Source: Caproicibacter sp047833665
GTDB taxonomy: Bacteria > Bacillota > Clostridia > Oscillospirales > Acutalibacteraceae
DNA: 64,000 nucleotides
Direction: 5' to 3'
Assembly (NCBI GenBank): GCA_047833665.1
Contig: CP181261.1
Location: forward strand, 1,612,001 to 1,676,000
Below the pieces are notes generated by a model. It made no database searches. It was not told the origin of the DNA and saw nothing but the letters and a program-made list of their open reading frames with translations. Below are positions 16,940 through 25,459 of this stretch, in pieces. Every line of letters starts with the position of its first letter. Position 1 is the first letter of the stretch. A program made the translations under genes and the position numbers.

Positions 16940-17986
16940 ATGGGACTTGACTTAAATCATTTAAAAACAAAAGATTTTTACTATGACCTACCTGAAGAGC
17001 TGATTGCTCAGACTCCGGCGGAACCGAGGGATTCATCCCGCCTTATGATTTTGAATAAAAAAACAGGCGAACTGGAGCATCGGCATTTTTACAATATCAT
17101 TGATTATTTAAATCCAGGTGACTGCCTTGTGCTGAACGACTCTCGTGTGCTTCCGGCAAGATTGTATGGCATTAAAGACGGTACCGGGGCTAAAGTGGAG
17201 TTTTTACTGTTAAATCACCGCGAGGGTAATGTTTGGGAGGCACTGACTGGCCCGGGACGCCGTGCGAAAAAAGGCGCTAAATTTACATTCGGAGACGGTT
17301 TACTTCATGCGGAAGTTGTCGATATTATTGAGGACGGAAACCGACTTGTCCAATTTACCTGTGACGGAAATTTTTATGAAATTCTGGATAAAATAGGACA
17401 GATGCCACTTCCACATTATATCAAGAGCGAACTGAAAGACAACGAGCGATATCAGACCGTTTATTCCAAAGAGGTCGGATCGGCCGCTGCTCCCACTGCT
17501 GGGCTTCATTTTACACCCGAACTTCTTCAAAAAATCAAGGACAAGGGTGTTGAACTTGCCTTTGTTACACTTCATGTGGGACTTGGCACGTTCCGTCCAG
17601 TTACGGCGGAAAATATTACAGAGCACAAAATGCACTCGGAGCATTACCATCTTTCTGCACAAACAGCAGACATCATCAATCGTACAAAGCAACGTGGTGG
17701 ACGTGTGATTGCAGTTGGAACAACAAGCTGCCGAACCTTAGAGACAGTTGGAACCAAAGAAGGCTGTATCCGGGAAAGTGCCGGATGGACGGATATCTTT
17801 ATTTATCCGGGATATCAGTTTAAAGTTCTGGACGGATTGATTACAAATTTTCATCTTCCCGAAAGTACATTGATTATGCTGGTTTCCGCACTTGCAGGGT
17901 ATGAACACACGATGAATGCCTACCGCGTTGCTGTCCAAGAGAAATACCGCTTTTTTAGCTTTGGCGACGCAATGTTCATCAATTAA
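16940..17986 (+). CDS. queA: S-adenosylmethionine:tRNA ribosyltransferase-isomerase
   Basis: 348 residues. Recognisable blocks are FYYDLPEELIAQTPAEPRDSSRL, NDSRVLPARLYG, PLPHYI, QTVYSKEVGSAAAPTAGLHFT and VGTTSCRTLE, all QueA signatures. It transfers the ribosyl moiety of SAM to preQ1-tRNA in queuosine synthesis. The ATG at 16940 has GGGAG 7 nt upstream; the ATG at 16934 is too close to it. It is followed by tgt, the enzyme of the preceding step. Confidence 0.96.
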   Translation: MGLDLNHLKTKDFYYDLPEELIAQTPAEPRDSSRLMILNKKTGELEHRHFYNIIDYLNPGDCLVLNDSRVLPARLYGIKDGTGAKVEFLLLNHREGNVWEALTGPGRRAKKGAKFTFGDGLLHAEVVDIIEDGNRLVQFTCDGNFYEILDKIGQMPLPHYIKSELKDNERYQTVYSKEVGSAAAPTAGLHFTPELLQKIKDKGVELAFVTLHVGLGTFRPVTAENITEHKMHSEHYHLSAQTADIINRTKQRGGRVIAVGTTSCRTLETVGTKEGCIRESAGWTDIFIYPGYQFKVLDGLITNFHLPESTLIMLVSALAGYEHTMNAYRVAVQEKYRFFSFGDAMFIN

Positions 17987-18009
17987 GATAAAATAAAAGG
18001 ATGGAAAAT

Positions 18010-19140
18010 ATGTATCATCTTATTAAAAATTGTGGTGCGGCACGGAGAGGTGAATTTCACACTCCTCATGGCACAATTCAAACACCTGCGTTTATGAATG
18101 TAGCAACCGCGGGTGCAATTAAAGGTGCAGTATCCGCGCTAGATTTAAAACAACTCAAATGTCAGGTGCAGCTTTGCAACACGTATCACCTCCATCTTCG
18201 TCCCGGTGATGAAACAGTTCGCAGGTTGGGCGGACTGCACAAATTCACACGCTGGGATGGTCCCATTTTGACTGACAGTGGTGGATTTCAGGTTTTTTCA
18301 CTCGCCAAACTTCGTAACATTACAGAAGATGGTGTAACATTTGCGTCCCACATCGATGGCCGCAAAATTTTTATGGGACCGGAAGAAAGCATGAAAATCC
18401 AATCAAACCTTGCTTCCACCATAGCGATGGCTTTTGATGAATGTGTTCAAAACCCCTCACCGTACGAATATGCCCGCGAATCCTGTGAAAGAACAATTCG
18501 CTGGCTGAAACGCTCGAAGGCTGCTATGGATCGCCTCAATCAGGAATCAAGCACCATAAATCCGCGGCAGATGCTGTTTGGCATCAACCAAGGAAGCACC
18601 TATGAAGATTTGCGCATCGACTGTATGAAAAGGATACGGGAACTGGACTTGGACGGATACGCGATCGGCGGATTAGCAGTGGGAGAGAGCAGTGAGGAAA
18701 TGTACCGGATCATAGAAGCCGTTATCCCTGAAATGCCAAAGGACAAGCCTAGGTATCTGATGGGAGTGGGCACGCCGGAAAATATCCTAGAAGCAGTCAA
18801 GAGAGGTGTGGATTTGTTTGACTGCGTAATGCCTACCCGCAATGCAAGACACGGACATATTTTCACATGGCAGGGTCGTCGCAATTTGCTGAACGCAAAG
18901 TATCAATTGGATGAATCTCCGCTGGACGACAACTGTGATTGTCCTGTGTGCCAAAATTTTACCCGCGCATATATACATCATTTATTTAAAAGCGGTGAAA
19001 TGCTTGCAATGCGGCTTTGTGTTATGCACAACATTTATTTCTACAACAGTCTTCTTGAAAAAATCAGAATCTCTCTAGAAAATGAGACATTTGAACAGTT
19101 TTATCGAGAAAATGTAGAGATTTTAGACCGAAGAATTTGA
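18010..19140 (+). CDS. tgt: tRNA-guanine transglycosylase
   Basis: 376 residues, TIM-barrel. Catalytic aspartates are in TDSGGFQVFSL and GVDLFDCVMPTRNARHG; the zinc site is formed by CDCPVC with a downstream His in TRAYIHHLF. It exchanges guanine-34 for preQ1 in tRNAs with GUN anticodons. An in-frame ATG at 18001 touches its AAAGG with no spacing, so the ATG at 18010 is preferred. queA and tgt are 23 nt apart and co-transcribed. Confidence 0.95.
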   Translation: MYHLIKNCGAARRGEFHTPHGTIQTPAFMNVATAGAIKGAVSALDLKQLKCQVQLCNTYHLHLRPGDETVRRLGGLHKFTRWDGPILTDSGGFQVFSLAKLRNITEDGVTFASHIDGRKIFMGPEESMKIQSNLASTIAMAFDECVQNPSPYEYARESCERTIRWLKRSKAAMDRLNQESSTINPRQMLFGINQGSTYEDLRIDCMKRIRELDLDGYAIGGLAVGESSEEMYRIIEAVIPEMPKDKPRYLMGVGTPENILEAVKRGVDLFDCVMPTRNARHGHIFTWQGRRNLLNAKYQLDESPLDDNCDCPVCQNFTRAYIHHLFKSGEMLAMRLCVMHNIYFYNSLLEKIRISLENETFEQFYRENVEILDRRI

Positions 19141-19147
19141 GAAAGTC

Positions 19148-19176
19148 TTGCATGAAAATATTTTTGCTGATATAAT
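19148..19176 (+). promoter_or_regulatory. Promoter for yajC
   Basis: TTGCAT at 19148-19153, 17-nt spacer, perfect TATAAT at 19171-19176; the yajC ATG follows 31 nt later with an AGAGGTG ribosome site. Confidence 0.7.
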
Positions 19177-19207
19177 CTAAACATTAAAAGAGAGGTGTTG
19201 TTTTTTA

Positions 19208-19531
19208 ATGAACTTTTTGTTAACTGGAGAAACTACTGGAGCAGGCAATGGCCTTTTTGGTATGATTATTTACATGGTCGCTATTGTTGGCATCTTCTAT
19301 TTTCTTTTGATAAGACCTCAGCAGAAAAAGAAAAAACAAGAAGAAAAGATGCGCAACAGTGTACAGATTGGGGATGATATTACTACAATTGGAGGAATCA
19401 TGGGCCGCGTTGTAGGTATCAAAGAAGACACCGGTACCCTTATTATTGAAACAGGAACGGATCGTGTGAAAATGAAGATAAAAAAGTGGGCAATCGGAAG
19501 TGTCGATACCATTCATGATGATGCGGAATAA
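19208..19531 (+). CDS. yajC: Preprotein translocase subunit YajC
   Basis: 107 residues. One membrane helix (LFGMIIYMVAIVGIFYFLLI) is followed by the family signature RPQQKKKKQEEKMRNSVQIGDDITTIGGIMGRV. YajC associates with SecDF at the SecYEG translocon. In relatives yajC, the next membrane gene, scfA and scfB are followed by secD and secF; these two are not in this window. Confidence 0.95.
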   Translation: MNFLLTGETTGAGNGLFGMIIYMVAIVGIFYFLLIRPQQKKKKQEEKMRNSVQIGDDITTIGGIMGRVVGIKEDTGTLIIETGTDRVKMKIKKWAIGSVDTIHDDAE

Positions 19532-19552
19532 TCCTCTTATATAGCAGTCATA

Positions 19553-20026
19553 TTGGACGCCCCTGCTGAATATCTATATGTCAGGATATTGGAGGGGGCG
19601 GTTGCGATAAAAAGTTCTAAGTCAATAAATAAACAACCTGCGTTGGATGCCGTTCGCGCCATTGTGATCGGCTCCGTTACAGGTGCGTTGTTGTGTGCAA
19701 TTTTTCTTGGAATATCATCGTTAGCTTTCGTGTCTGCAGAGAGCATTCCTCAAGGATTGCTGTCGCCCCTTGTAATTGCTGTATCTGTTCTGAGCTCTTT
19801 TGGGGCCGGTTATACTGCGGCGAAAATTTCCGGCAAACGAGGGTTGCTGTTTGGGGCGTCGGCAGGGATGCTTCTATTTGCGCTTTTTCTCTTTTCCGGA
19901 CTTGTAATTTCGAATAAAACTACTGAACCAGCTCAGGCTGGAACGCGGTTGCTGGCTATGGTTTTGTCCGGTTCAATTGGTGGTTTTCTTTCCGTAAATA
20001 AAAAAAGAAAACCAAAACGAAAATAA
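19553..20026 (+). CDS. TIGR04086-like membrane protein
   Basis: Up to 157 residues with four hydrophobic segments (AIVIGSVTGALLCAIFLGI, SPLVIAVSVLSSFGAGYTAA, LLFGASAGMLLFALFLFSGL, LLAMVLSGSIGGFLSV) and a very basic tail. The pattern and the place between yajC and scfA fit the TIGR04086 family, of unknown function. The start is unclear: in-frame TTG codons occur at 19553 and 19589, while the strong GGAGGGGG at 19590-19597 is followed in frame only by ATA at 19607. No ATG is available before the first helix. Confidence 0.7.
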   Translation: MDAPAEYLYVRILEGAVAIKSSKSINKQPALDAVRAIVIGSVTGALLCAIFLGISSLAFVSAESIPQGLLSPLVIAVSVLSSFGAGYTAAKISGKRGLLFGASAGMLLFALFLFSGLVISNKTTEPAQAGTRLLAMVLSGSIGGFLSVNKKRKPKRK

Positions 20027-20028
20027 TT

Positions 20029-20057
20029 TTGACTATTTCTTTTATCGTTGTTATAAT
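20029..20057 (+). promoter_or_regulatory. Promoter for scfA
   Basis: TTGACT at 20029-20034, a 17-nt spacer and perfect TATAAT at 20052-20057, giving scfA its own strong transcript. Confidence 0.75.
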
Positions 20058-20099
20058 ATGATTTGTCCTTATCTCAACAGTGAAACGGAGGCATTTAAG

Positions 20100-20246
20100 T
20101 TGAAGCAGATTAGAACGCTGAATCAAGCAAACTTAAAGGAAAGTGCTGCTAAAGGCGGCTGCGGTGAATGCCAGGCTTCTTGCCAGTCGGCCTGCAAAAC
20201 TTCCTGCACAGTTTCCAATCAAAAGTGCGAAAACAAAAACAGATAA
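20100..20246 (+). CDS. scfA: SCIFF ranthipeptide precursor
   Basis: 48 residues starting at a TTG with GGAGG 8 nt upstream; a start at 20058 would add residues not found in the family and would fall in the promoter. Six cysteines lie at 21, 24, 28, 32, 36 and 43 (GGCGECQASCQSACKTSC), the six-Cys-in-forty-five pattern. SCIFF is the ribosomally made substrate on which the radical SAM enzyme ScfB forms thioether bonds; its biological role is still open. It is near-universal in Clostridia and lies directly before scfB. Confidence 0.95.
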   Translation: MKQIRTLNQANLKESAAKGGCGECQASCQSACKTSCTVSNQKCENKNR

Positions 20247-20280
20247 CTACATTATAAAGGATTGCAATTTTGAATTCCTT

Positions 20281-20351
20281 AACTTCTTTCATAAAAGAAG
20301 TTTCAGTGGTTTTCTGAAATGAGCGCAAAAAGGGACAGTGAACTGTCCCTT
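20281..20351 (+). terminator. Two hairpins between scfA and scfB
   Basis: AACTTCTTT (20281-20289) pairs with AAAGAAGTT (20294-20302), and AAGGGACAGT (20330-20339) pairs with ACTGTCCCTT (20342-20351). Neither has a long T tract. They probably lower readthrough or stabilise the scfA mRNA, letting the precursor be made in excess over the maturase. Confidence 0.55.
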
Positions 20352-20378
20352 AAATTATGTTCAAATGGAGAAATGTAA

Positions 20379-21677
20379 ATGATACATAAGTATTCTTTAA
20401 ACGGATATAAAATTGTTTTAGATACCAACAGCGGTGCGGTTCATCTGTTTGACGATGCCCCGTTTGACATCTTGGACTATTTACAGGATGAAAAAATTCC
20501 AGACCAACCGCCGGAAGATATGATGAATGCTTTGAAAACTCGCTATAGCGAAGAAACATTACGCGAAGCTTATGAAGAAATCCGGGAATTATATCAGAAG
20601 GGGCAACTATTTTCACCGGACGGTTATGAAAAATTTGCCTCTATGCTAAAAGGTGCGCCAATTAAATCCATGTGCCTAAATATCGCTCATGACTGTAATT
20701 TACGCTGCAAATATTGTTTTGCAGCGCAAGGGGATTTTGGTGGACAACGAATGCTTATGCCATTTGATGTGGCAAAGAGTGCAATCGATTTTTTAGTTGA
20801 AAAATCGGCTGGACGTCACAATCTGGAGGTCGATTTTTTCGGCGGCGAACCTTTAATGAATTTTGACGTGGTGAAGCGTACAGTAGAATATGCTCGCAGC
20901 ATTGAAAAACAACACAATAAAAATTTTAGGTTTACAATTACAACAAACGGACTATTGCTCAGCGATGATAAAATTGATTTTATCAACCGTGAAATGTCAA
21001 ATTGTATTTTGTCTTTTGACGGCCGAAAAAGTGTTCATGATCGCCTGAGGATAAGGGTTGACGGTTCCGGATGTTATGACACCATTTTGCCAAAATTCCA
21101 AAAGCTCGTTGAAAAACGCAGCAAAGACAAAGATTATTATGTGAGAGGTACTTTCACCAAATACAATTTGGATTTTACGAAAGATGTTGAGCATCTGCTC
21201 AATCTTGGGTTTAATGAAATTTCGATGGAACCAGTAGTTTCAGAAGAAAAACTTGATTATTCCGTTAAAGAAGATGATTTGCCAAGAATTTTTGAAGAAT
21301 ATGAAACACTGGCAAATTTAATCATTGAGCGCAGTAAAGCAGGGAAGGGGTTTGATTTTTATCACTTTATGATAGACTTAAACCAAGGCCCATGCGCTAT
21401 TAGAAGACTGCGCGGATGCAGCTGCGGAAATGAATATATCGCTGTGACTCCTTCCGGAGATATCTACCCATGTCATCAGTTTGTGGGGCAAGAACAGTGG
21501 AAAATGGGAAATGTTTTAGATGGCAGTTTAAACGAAACTATGAAGGAAAGTTTTGCGCAGGCAAATGTTTATTCAAAACCTGAATGTAAAAACTGCTGGG
21601 CAAAATTTTATTGCAGCGGCGGCTGTAATGCAAACAATTGGCAGTATGAAGGTGATATTCATAAACCTCAAATTTAA
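20379..21677 (+). CDS. scfB: SCIFF radical SAM maturase ScfB, C-terminally truncated by a tandem duplication
   Basis: 432 residues. The N-terminal RiPP-recognition-like region (1-90) precedes the radical SAM cluster Cys106, Cys110, Cys113 (CNLRCKYC), FFGGEPLMNF and TTNGLLL. A SPASM region follows with GCSCGNEY, YPCHQF, CKNCWAKFYCSGGCN. The frame ends HKPQI-stop, whereas the sequence repeated downstream continues HKPHAISCALEKKRLECAI. The truncated product therefore lacks the final SPASM segment, including its last cysteine, and would have been about 456 residues. The cause is a 306-bp tandem duplication. Whether the truncated enzyme works is unknown. Confidence 0.9.
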   Translation: MIHKYSLNGYKIVLDTNSGAVHLFDDAPFDILDYLQDEKIPDQPPEDMMNALKTRYSEETLREAYEEIRELYQKGQLFSPDGYEKFASMLKGAPIKSMCLNIAHDCNLRCKYCFAAQGDFGGQRMLMPFDVAKSAIDFLVEKSAGRHNLEVDFFGGEPLMNFDVVKRTVEYARSIEKQHNKNFRFTITTNGLLLSDDKIDFINREMSNCILSFDGRKSVHDRLRIRVDGSGCYDTILPKFQKLVEKRSKDKDYYVRGTFTKYNLDFTKDVEHLLNLGFNEISMEPVVSEEKLDYSVKEDDLPRIFEEYETLANLIIERSKAGKGFDFYHFMIDLNQGPCAIRRLRGCSCGNEYIAVTPSGDIYPCHQFVGQEQWKMGNVLDGSLNETMKESFAQANVYSKPECKNCWAKFYCSGGCNANNWQYEGDIHKPQI

Positions 21678-21976
21678 TATCCTGTGCTTTATGAGACTTA
21701 AAAAGGCCCACGACTGCGCGGATGCAGCTGCGGAAATGAATATATCGCTGTGACTCCTTCCGGAGATATCTACCCATGTCATCAGTTTGTGGGGCAAGAA
21801 CAGTGGAAAATGGGAAATGTTTTAGATGGCAGTTTAAACGAAACTATGAAGGAAAGTTTTGCGCAGGCAAATGTTTATTCAAAACCTGAATGTAAAAACT
21901 GCTGGGCAAAATTTTATTGCAGCGGCGGCTGTAATGCAAACAATTGGCAGTATGAAGGTGATATTCATAAACCTCA
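21406..21976 (+). repeat. Tandem duplication inside scfB (306-bp unit)
   Basis: Positions 21406-21670 and 21712-21976 are identical over 265 bp, offset 306 bp. The 41-bp junction (21671-21711) is a scrambled version of both flanks: it keeps ATATCCTGTGCTTTA from the scfB 3' side and GACTTAAA...AGGCCCA from the 5' side, with several indels, and introduces the in-frame stop that truncates scfB. Confidence 0.95.
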
Positions 21977-22055
21977 TGCCATATCCTGTGCTTTAGAGAA
22001 AAAACGTTTGGAATGTGCTATTATGATTCAAGCCGCATTGGCTGATGTTAATTAA
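21750..22055 (+). pseudogene. Displaced C-terminal SPASM segment of scfB
   Basis: 101 residues repeating the last 75 or so residues of the truncated scfB and then carrying the true end, HAISCALEKKRLECAIMIQAALADVN in two blocks. It lacks the radical SAM domain. An ATG exists (21775-like context) but no convincing ribosome site is present. It is the stranded 3' end of scfB after duplication rather than an independent gene; complementation in trans by a separate SPASM fragment would be unprecedented as far as I know. Confidence 0.8.
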
Positions 22056-22150
22056 ATAGAATTTTTATCGAACCGTTTCCATGGTATACATAAAAGTATT
22101 ATGTGTTTTTAGCAATTTCAATAAAAATAAAAATCTTGTATGATTTTGTA

Positions 22151-22179
22151 TTGATTCGGGTTCGAAATAGGTTTAGTAT
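22151..22179 (+). promoter_or_regulatory. Candidate promoter for proC
   Basis: TTGATT at 22151-22156, a 17-nt spacer and TAGTAT at 22174-22179, 31 nt before the proC start. Confidence 0.45.
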
Positions 22180-22209
22180 TAAAATATCAAATTTGACCGG
22201 AGGCAGGAA

Positions 22210-23019
22210 ATGAAAGATTTCAAAGTCGGATTTATCGGCGGTGGAAATATGACGTCGGCCATTGTCGGCGGAGTGGTTAAAGCTAAGACATTTCCGCCTG
22301 AACAGATGTATGTTTTTGATATACATGATGACAAGCGAGAAAATCTGAGAAAAAAAACAGGGATCAATATTCAAAATTCTGCTGGCAGCCTTGTGAAAAC
22401 ATGCGATATTGTATTTTTAGCGGTAAAGCCACAGAGTTTTCCTTCCATGTTAGAGTCAATCCGTCCGTATGTTGATGAGGAAAAAACTCTGGTATCCATT
22501 GCCGCCGGTATTTCAGCTGATTCTATTACACAGGCGCTGGCCTGCCGCTGCCCCGTTATTCGTGCTATGCCAAACACTCCTCTTTTAATGGGGGAGGGTG
22601 CAACAGCAGTCTGCAAAACCGAAAATGTAGACAATGACGTTTATCAGCTCGTCTTAAAGCTTTTTTCTTCTTGTGGCATTGTCGCGCAGATTAAAGAAAG
22701 CCAGATGAATGCTGTCATCAGCGTCAATGGAAGCAGCCCTGCGTATGTTTATTTGTTAGCTAAAGCTGTAGTGGAAAGCGCTGAAAAACAGGGGATAGAG
22801 CCGTCTGTTGCCTTACCGCTCTTTTGTCAAACCTTAATAGGCAGCGCAAAAATGCTTTTAGAGTCCGGTGATACGCCGGACGAGCTTATTCAAAAAGTTT
22901 CTTCCCGCGGCGGAACAACAATTGCAGCTTTAGATGTATTGAAAAAATACCATTTTGAACAAATCATGGATGATGCTATGAAAGCCTGTACGGCACGTGC
23001 TGAAGAATTAGGAAAATAA
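22210..23019 (+). CDS. proC: Pyrroline-5-carboxylate reductase
   Basis: 269 residues. The Rossmann start VGFIGGGNMTSAIVGG binds NAD(P)H; AVKPQ, RAMPNTPLLMGEGATA and the C-terminal dimer signature (VSSRGGTTIAALDVL) are all conserved ProC features. It carries out the last step of proline synthesis. GGAGGCAGGAA precedes the start. Confidence 0.96.
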   Translation: MKDFKVGFIGGGNMTSAIVGGVVKAKTFPPEQMYVFDIHDDKRENLRKKTGINIQNSAGSLVKTCDIVFLAVKPQSFPSMLESIRPYVDEEKTLVSIAAGISADSITQALACRCPVIRAMPNTPLLMGEGATAVCKTENVDNDVYQLVLKLFSSCGIVAQIKESQMNAVISVNGSSPAYVYLLAKAVVESAEKQGIEPSVALPLFCQTLIGSAKMLLESGDTPDELIQKVSSRGGTTIAALDVLKKYHFEQIMDDAMKACTARAEELGK

Positions 23020-23021
23020 AC

Positions 23022-23048
23022 ATAGAATCCGTTTGTCCCTCATACATT
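23022..23048 (+). promoter_or_regulatory. Candidate sigma-E (mother cell) promoter
   Basis: ATA at 23022-23024, a 16-nt spacer and CATACATT at 23041-23048 fit the Bacillus/Clostridium sigma-E pattern (ATA, 16-18 nt, CATACAnT). It lies 30 nt before a SpoIIM-family gene, an expected member of that regulon. Confidence 0.6.
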
Positions 23049-23077
23049 TTTGATAGAAGCTCCATTGGGAGGAATGT

Positions 23078-23728
23078 ATGAGTATGAGCAGGGTAATTGT
23101 CGTTGCTCGAGGAATTCGGAAAAGATCAGTTTCTTGCGGGCACGATTTATTAAAAGCGGCTCGCCTTAACTGGGAACTGGTATTTTTGGCAATCATTTTT
23201 TTAGCCGGAATGTCAATAGGGGCAGTGTATGCGCGAAATGCAGATATACATGCACTGGAACGGTTGGATTTTCTTTTTGCCGGAAATTTCAAAGCACGCT
23301 TGACTGAGTCTTTCCTTTCTATTTTTACAGCATCTTTTGCTTCAGCGTTTCTATTTGTTTTTGCCTGTTTTTTATGCGGTTTGTCCATATGGGGCATGTT
23401 TTTGATACCTTTTATTCCTTTTTTTCGTGGTTTCGGTCTGGGCTTAACCGCTGGGTATCTATATGCGTGTTATGGTGGGAAAGGTGTTCTGTTTACTTTC
23501 ATCGTGATTTTGCCCGGAGCTTATATTTGCTGTTTGGCCATATTGTTGGCAGCAAGAAATGGAATTGGCTTTTCTCATTTATTGGCTTCCTTAAATTCCA
23601 ATAAAGTAAACCATACAAAGTTAAAAATTTACACACTTCGTTTTGGTGTAGCTTTAGGCATTGTGTTTTTAGCGTCATTAATTGATCTACTCTTATCCGT
23701 CTGCTTCGGCGGCTTATTTTCCTTCTAA
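23078..23728 (+). CDS. SpoIIM family sporulation membrane protein
   Basis: 216 residues, five predicted membrane helices. After a basic N-terminus come LNWELVFLAIIFLAGMSIGA, a helix pair around LCGLSIWGMFLIPFIPFFRGFGLGLTAGYLY in two blocks, and two more helices to the C-terminus. The order and the FFRGFGLG turn fit SpoIIM, a septal peptidoglycan-remodelling partner of SpoIID and SpoIIP. GGGAGGA precedes the ATG. A sigma-E-type promoter upstream and a xerD-like gene downstream, a common clostridial arrangement, support the call. Confidence 0.78.
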   Translation: MSMSRVIVVARGIRKRSVSCGHDLLKAARLNWELVFLAIIFLAGMSIGAVYARNADIHALERLDFLFAGNFKARLTESFLSIFTASFASAFLFVFACFLCGLSIWGMFLIPFIPFFRGFGLGLTAGYLYACYGGKGVLFTFIVILPGAYICCLAILLAARNGIGFSHLLASLNSNKVNHTKLKIYTLRFGVALGIVFLASLIDLLLSVCFGGLFSF

Positions 23729-23750
23729 CTCATCGAAAGGATAGAACAAG

Positions 23751-24644
23751 ATGAAGGATTTTTGTTCAGAATTCAGTGAATATCTTGTAAATCAAAAATC
23801 GGTTTCAGCTAATACACTTGAGTCTTATGTACGAGACGTAGAACATTTTATCGACTATCTTTCTAGAATTGGAAAAGAAGATCCCGTTTTAGCTGATACT
23901 AATACGATATATTCTTATATTGAATATATGAAGTGCAGTAAAAAATCCGATGCTACTATTACAAGAAACATTGCTTCTATTCGGTGCTTTTATCAATATA
24001 TGGTTATGATTGGCTATGTTGATACCAATCCGGCAAAAGCTGTTCGGTTGGAAAAAACAGAAAAAAAGTTTCCACAGATATTAAGCGGCAAAGAAATTGA
24101 ATTGTTGCTGTCACAGCCTGACATCCGTGAACCAAAAGGGTGCAGGGACAAGGCAATGTTGGAATTGCTCTACGCAACTGGAATCCGCGTATCCGAATTG
24201 GTTGATCTTGATATAAGTGACATCAGTCTTCAAACCGGTATGCTGCGCTGTAATTCCTACAAGCATGAACGAGTAGTTCCTGTATACCCCACGGCAATTA
24301 ATGCCATTACGGACTATATTGTGCGGGTCCGCACCAAAATTATAACCCCGGCTGGAGGACGAGCTCTTTTTGTAAATTTAAACGGAAGGCGTCTAACTCG
24401 ACAGGGTTTTTGGAAGATTGTAAAAGGATATGCAGAACGTGCGAAGATTGTCAAAGAAATTACGCCTCATACGTTACGTCATTCTTTTGCTTTGCATCTT
24501 TTGGAAAATGGTGCAGAATTAAAAGATATTCAGGCGATGCTAGGCCATGCAGATATTTCTTCCACGCAGATGTACGTTCATTTACTAAATGACCATTGCA
24601 AAGAAGTATATAATCAATGTCATCCAAGAGCTAAATTAGGGTAG
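23751..24644 (+). CDS. xerD: Tyrosine recombinase, XerD-like
   Basis: 297 residues with an N-terminal SAM-like core-binding domain (LVNQKSVSANTLESYVRDVEHF) and a C-terminal catalytic domain with Arg in ATGIRVSELVDL, HTLRHSFALHLL, LGHADISSTQMYVH. Arg-Lys-His-Arg-His-Tyr residues are all present. Size and context after a SpoIIM gene match the housekeeping XerD that resolves chromosome dimers, but a second Xer-like protein at 25524-26549 makes the exact role open. Confidence 0.85.
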   Translation: MKDFCSEFSEYLVNQKSVSANTLESYVRDVEHFIDYLSRIGKEDPVLADTNTIYSYIEYMKCSKKSDATITRNIASIRCFYQYMVMIGYVDTNPAKAVRLEKTEKKFPQILSGKEIELLLSQPDIREPKGCRDKAMLELLYATGIRVSELVDLDISDISLQTGMLRCNSYKHERVVPVYPTAINAITDYIVRVRTKIITPAGGRALFVNLNGRRLTRQGFWKIVKGYAERAKIVKEITPHTLRHSFALHLLENGAELKDIQAMLGHADISSTQMYVHLLNDHCKEVYNQCHPRAKLG

Positions 24645-24656
24645 GGGAGGTTTATT

Positions 24657-25454
24657 TTGAATCTTTTCCGTTTTAATTATGATCGCCCGGGGCCCGGCGT
24701 AAGAAAAGACGAACCACAAAAGAATGCGTTTATTCGCTTTTTTGCAATCCTATTCCGAAAATTTACACAATTTATAGAGCTCAATCTGCTATTTGCAGCT
24801 TTTGTTTTCGGCGCGTTTGTCGTGGTTTATTTGGTATCCAGCTTTATACCTAATATACCTGATTGGTTGATACTTTTTCTCATTATTCTGTTAGTTTCGC
24901 CATTTTTGGCAGGGCTTACATTTGTTACCCGCAATTATGCTAGAGAGGAACATGCGTTCCTAATGTCTGATTTTCTTGAAGCGTCTCAAAAAAATTGGAA
25001 AGCTTTTTTAATCAATGGAGTTGTTTGTTATTTTCTTTATTTTATTCTTAGTGTTGCTATAAAATTTTACTACAGCAAATTAGCGTATGGTTTGTGGTAC
25101 GGATTTTCGCTTTGTATATGCATAGCGATTGCCTTATTGCTGATTTTTGCTCAATATTATGTCCCCGTAATGATTATTACATTTGATTTGAAACTAATAC
25201 AAATATATAAAAATGCATTGATTTTTGCTATTCTTGGGTTATGGAGAAATCTGTTGCTCACTATTTTTCTAGGACTTCTTGCGGCCTTTCTTTATTTTTC
25301 CTCCGCAATTGTTCTAACCTTTTTAATTGGAATTGCATTTACTATCACGTTATTATTTTCTTTTAGTTCTTTTTTGATTAACTTTACAATCTATCCTCTG
25401 ATTTATAAAACGATGATTCTTCCACAAGAGAAACCGGATAATAATAGGAAATGA
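24657..25454 (+). CDS. Predicted membrane protein, DUF624/YesL-like
   Basis: 265 residues with five to six membrane helices. A hydrophilic N-terminus (FRFNYDRPGPGVRKDEPQKN) precedes the first helices; the region LLVSPFLAGLTFVTRNYAREEHAFLMSDFLEA resembles the DUF624 (YesL) pattern of a Pro-Ala helix end followed by an acidic loop. The function is unknown; YesL relatives occur with sugar-uptake genes, but no such genes adjoin here. It starts with TTG six nt after GGGGAGG. A strong hairpin terminator follows. Confidence 0.65.
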   Translation: MNLFRFNYDRPGPGVRKDEPQKNAFIRFFAILFRKFTQFIELNLLFAAFVFGAFVVVYLVSSFIPNIPDWLILFLIILLVSPFLAGLTFVTRNYAREEHAFLMSDFLEASQKNWKAFLINGVVCYFLYFILSVAIKFYYSKLAYGLWYGFSLCICIAIALLLIFAQYYVPVMIITFDLKLIQIYKNALIFAILGLWRNLLLTIFLGLLAAFLYFSSAIVLTFLIGIAFTITLLFSFSSFLINFTIYPLIYKTMILPQEKPDNNRK

Positions 25455-25459
25455 AATCA

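Noticed and set aside
22140..22180. tRNA gene or tRNA attachment site (GGTTCGAAAT)
   Set aside because: Only a T-loop-like string; no acceptor, D or anticodon stems can be folded around it. No tRNA was recognised in the window.
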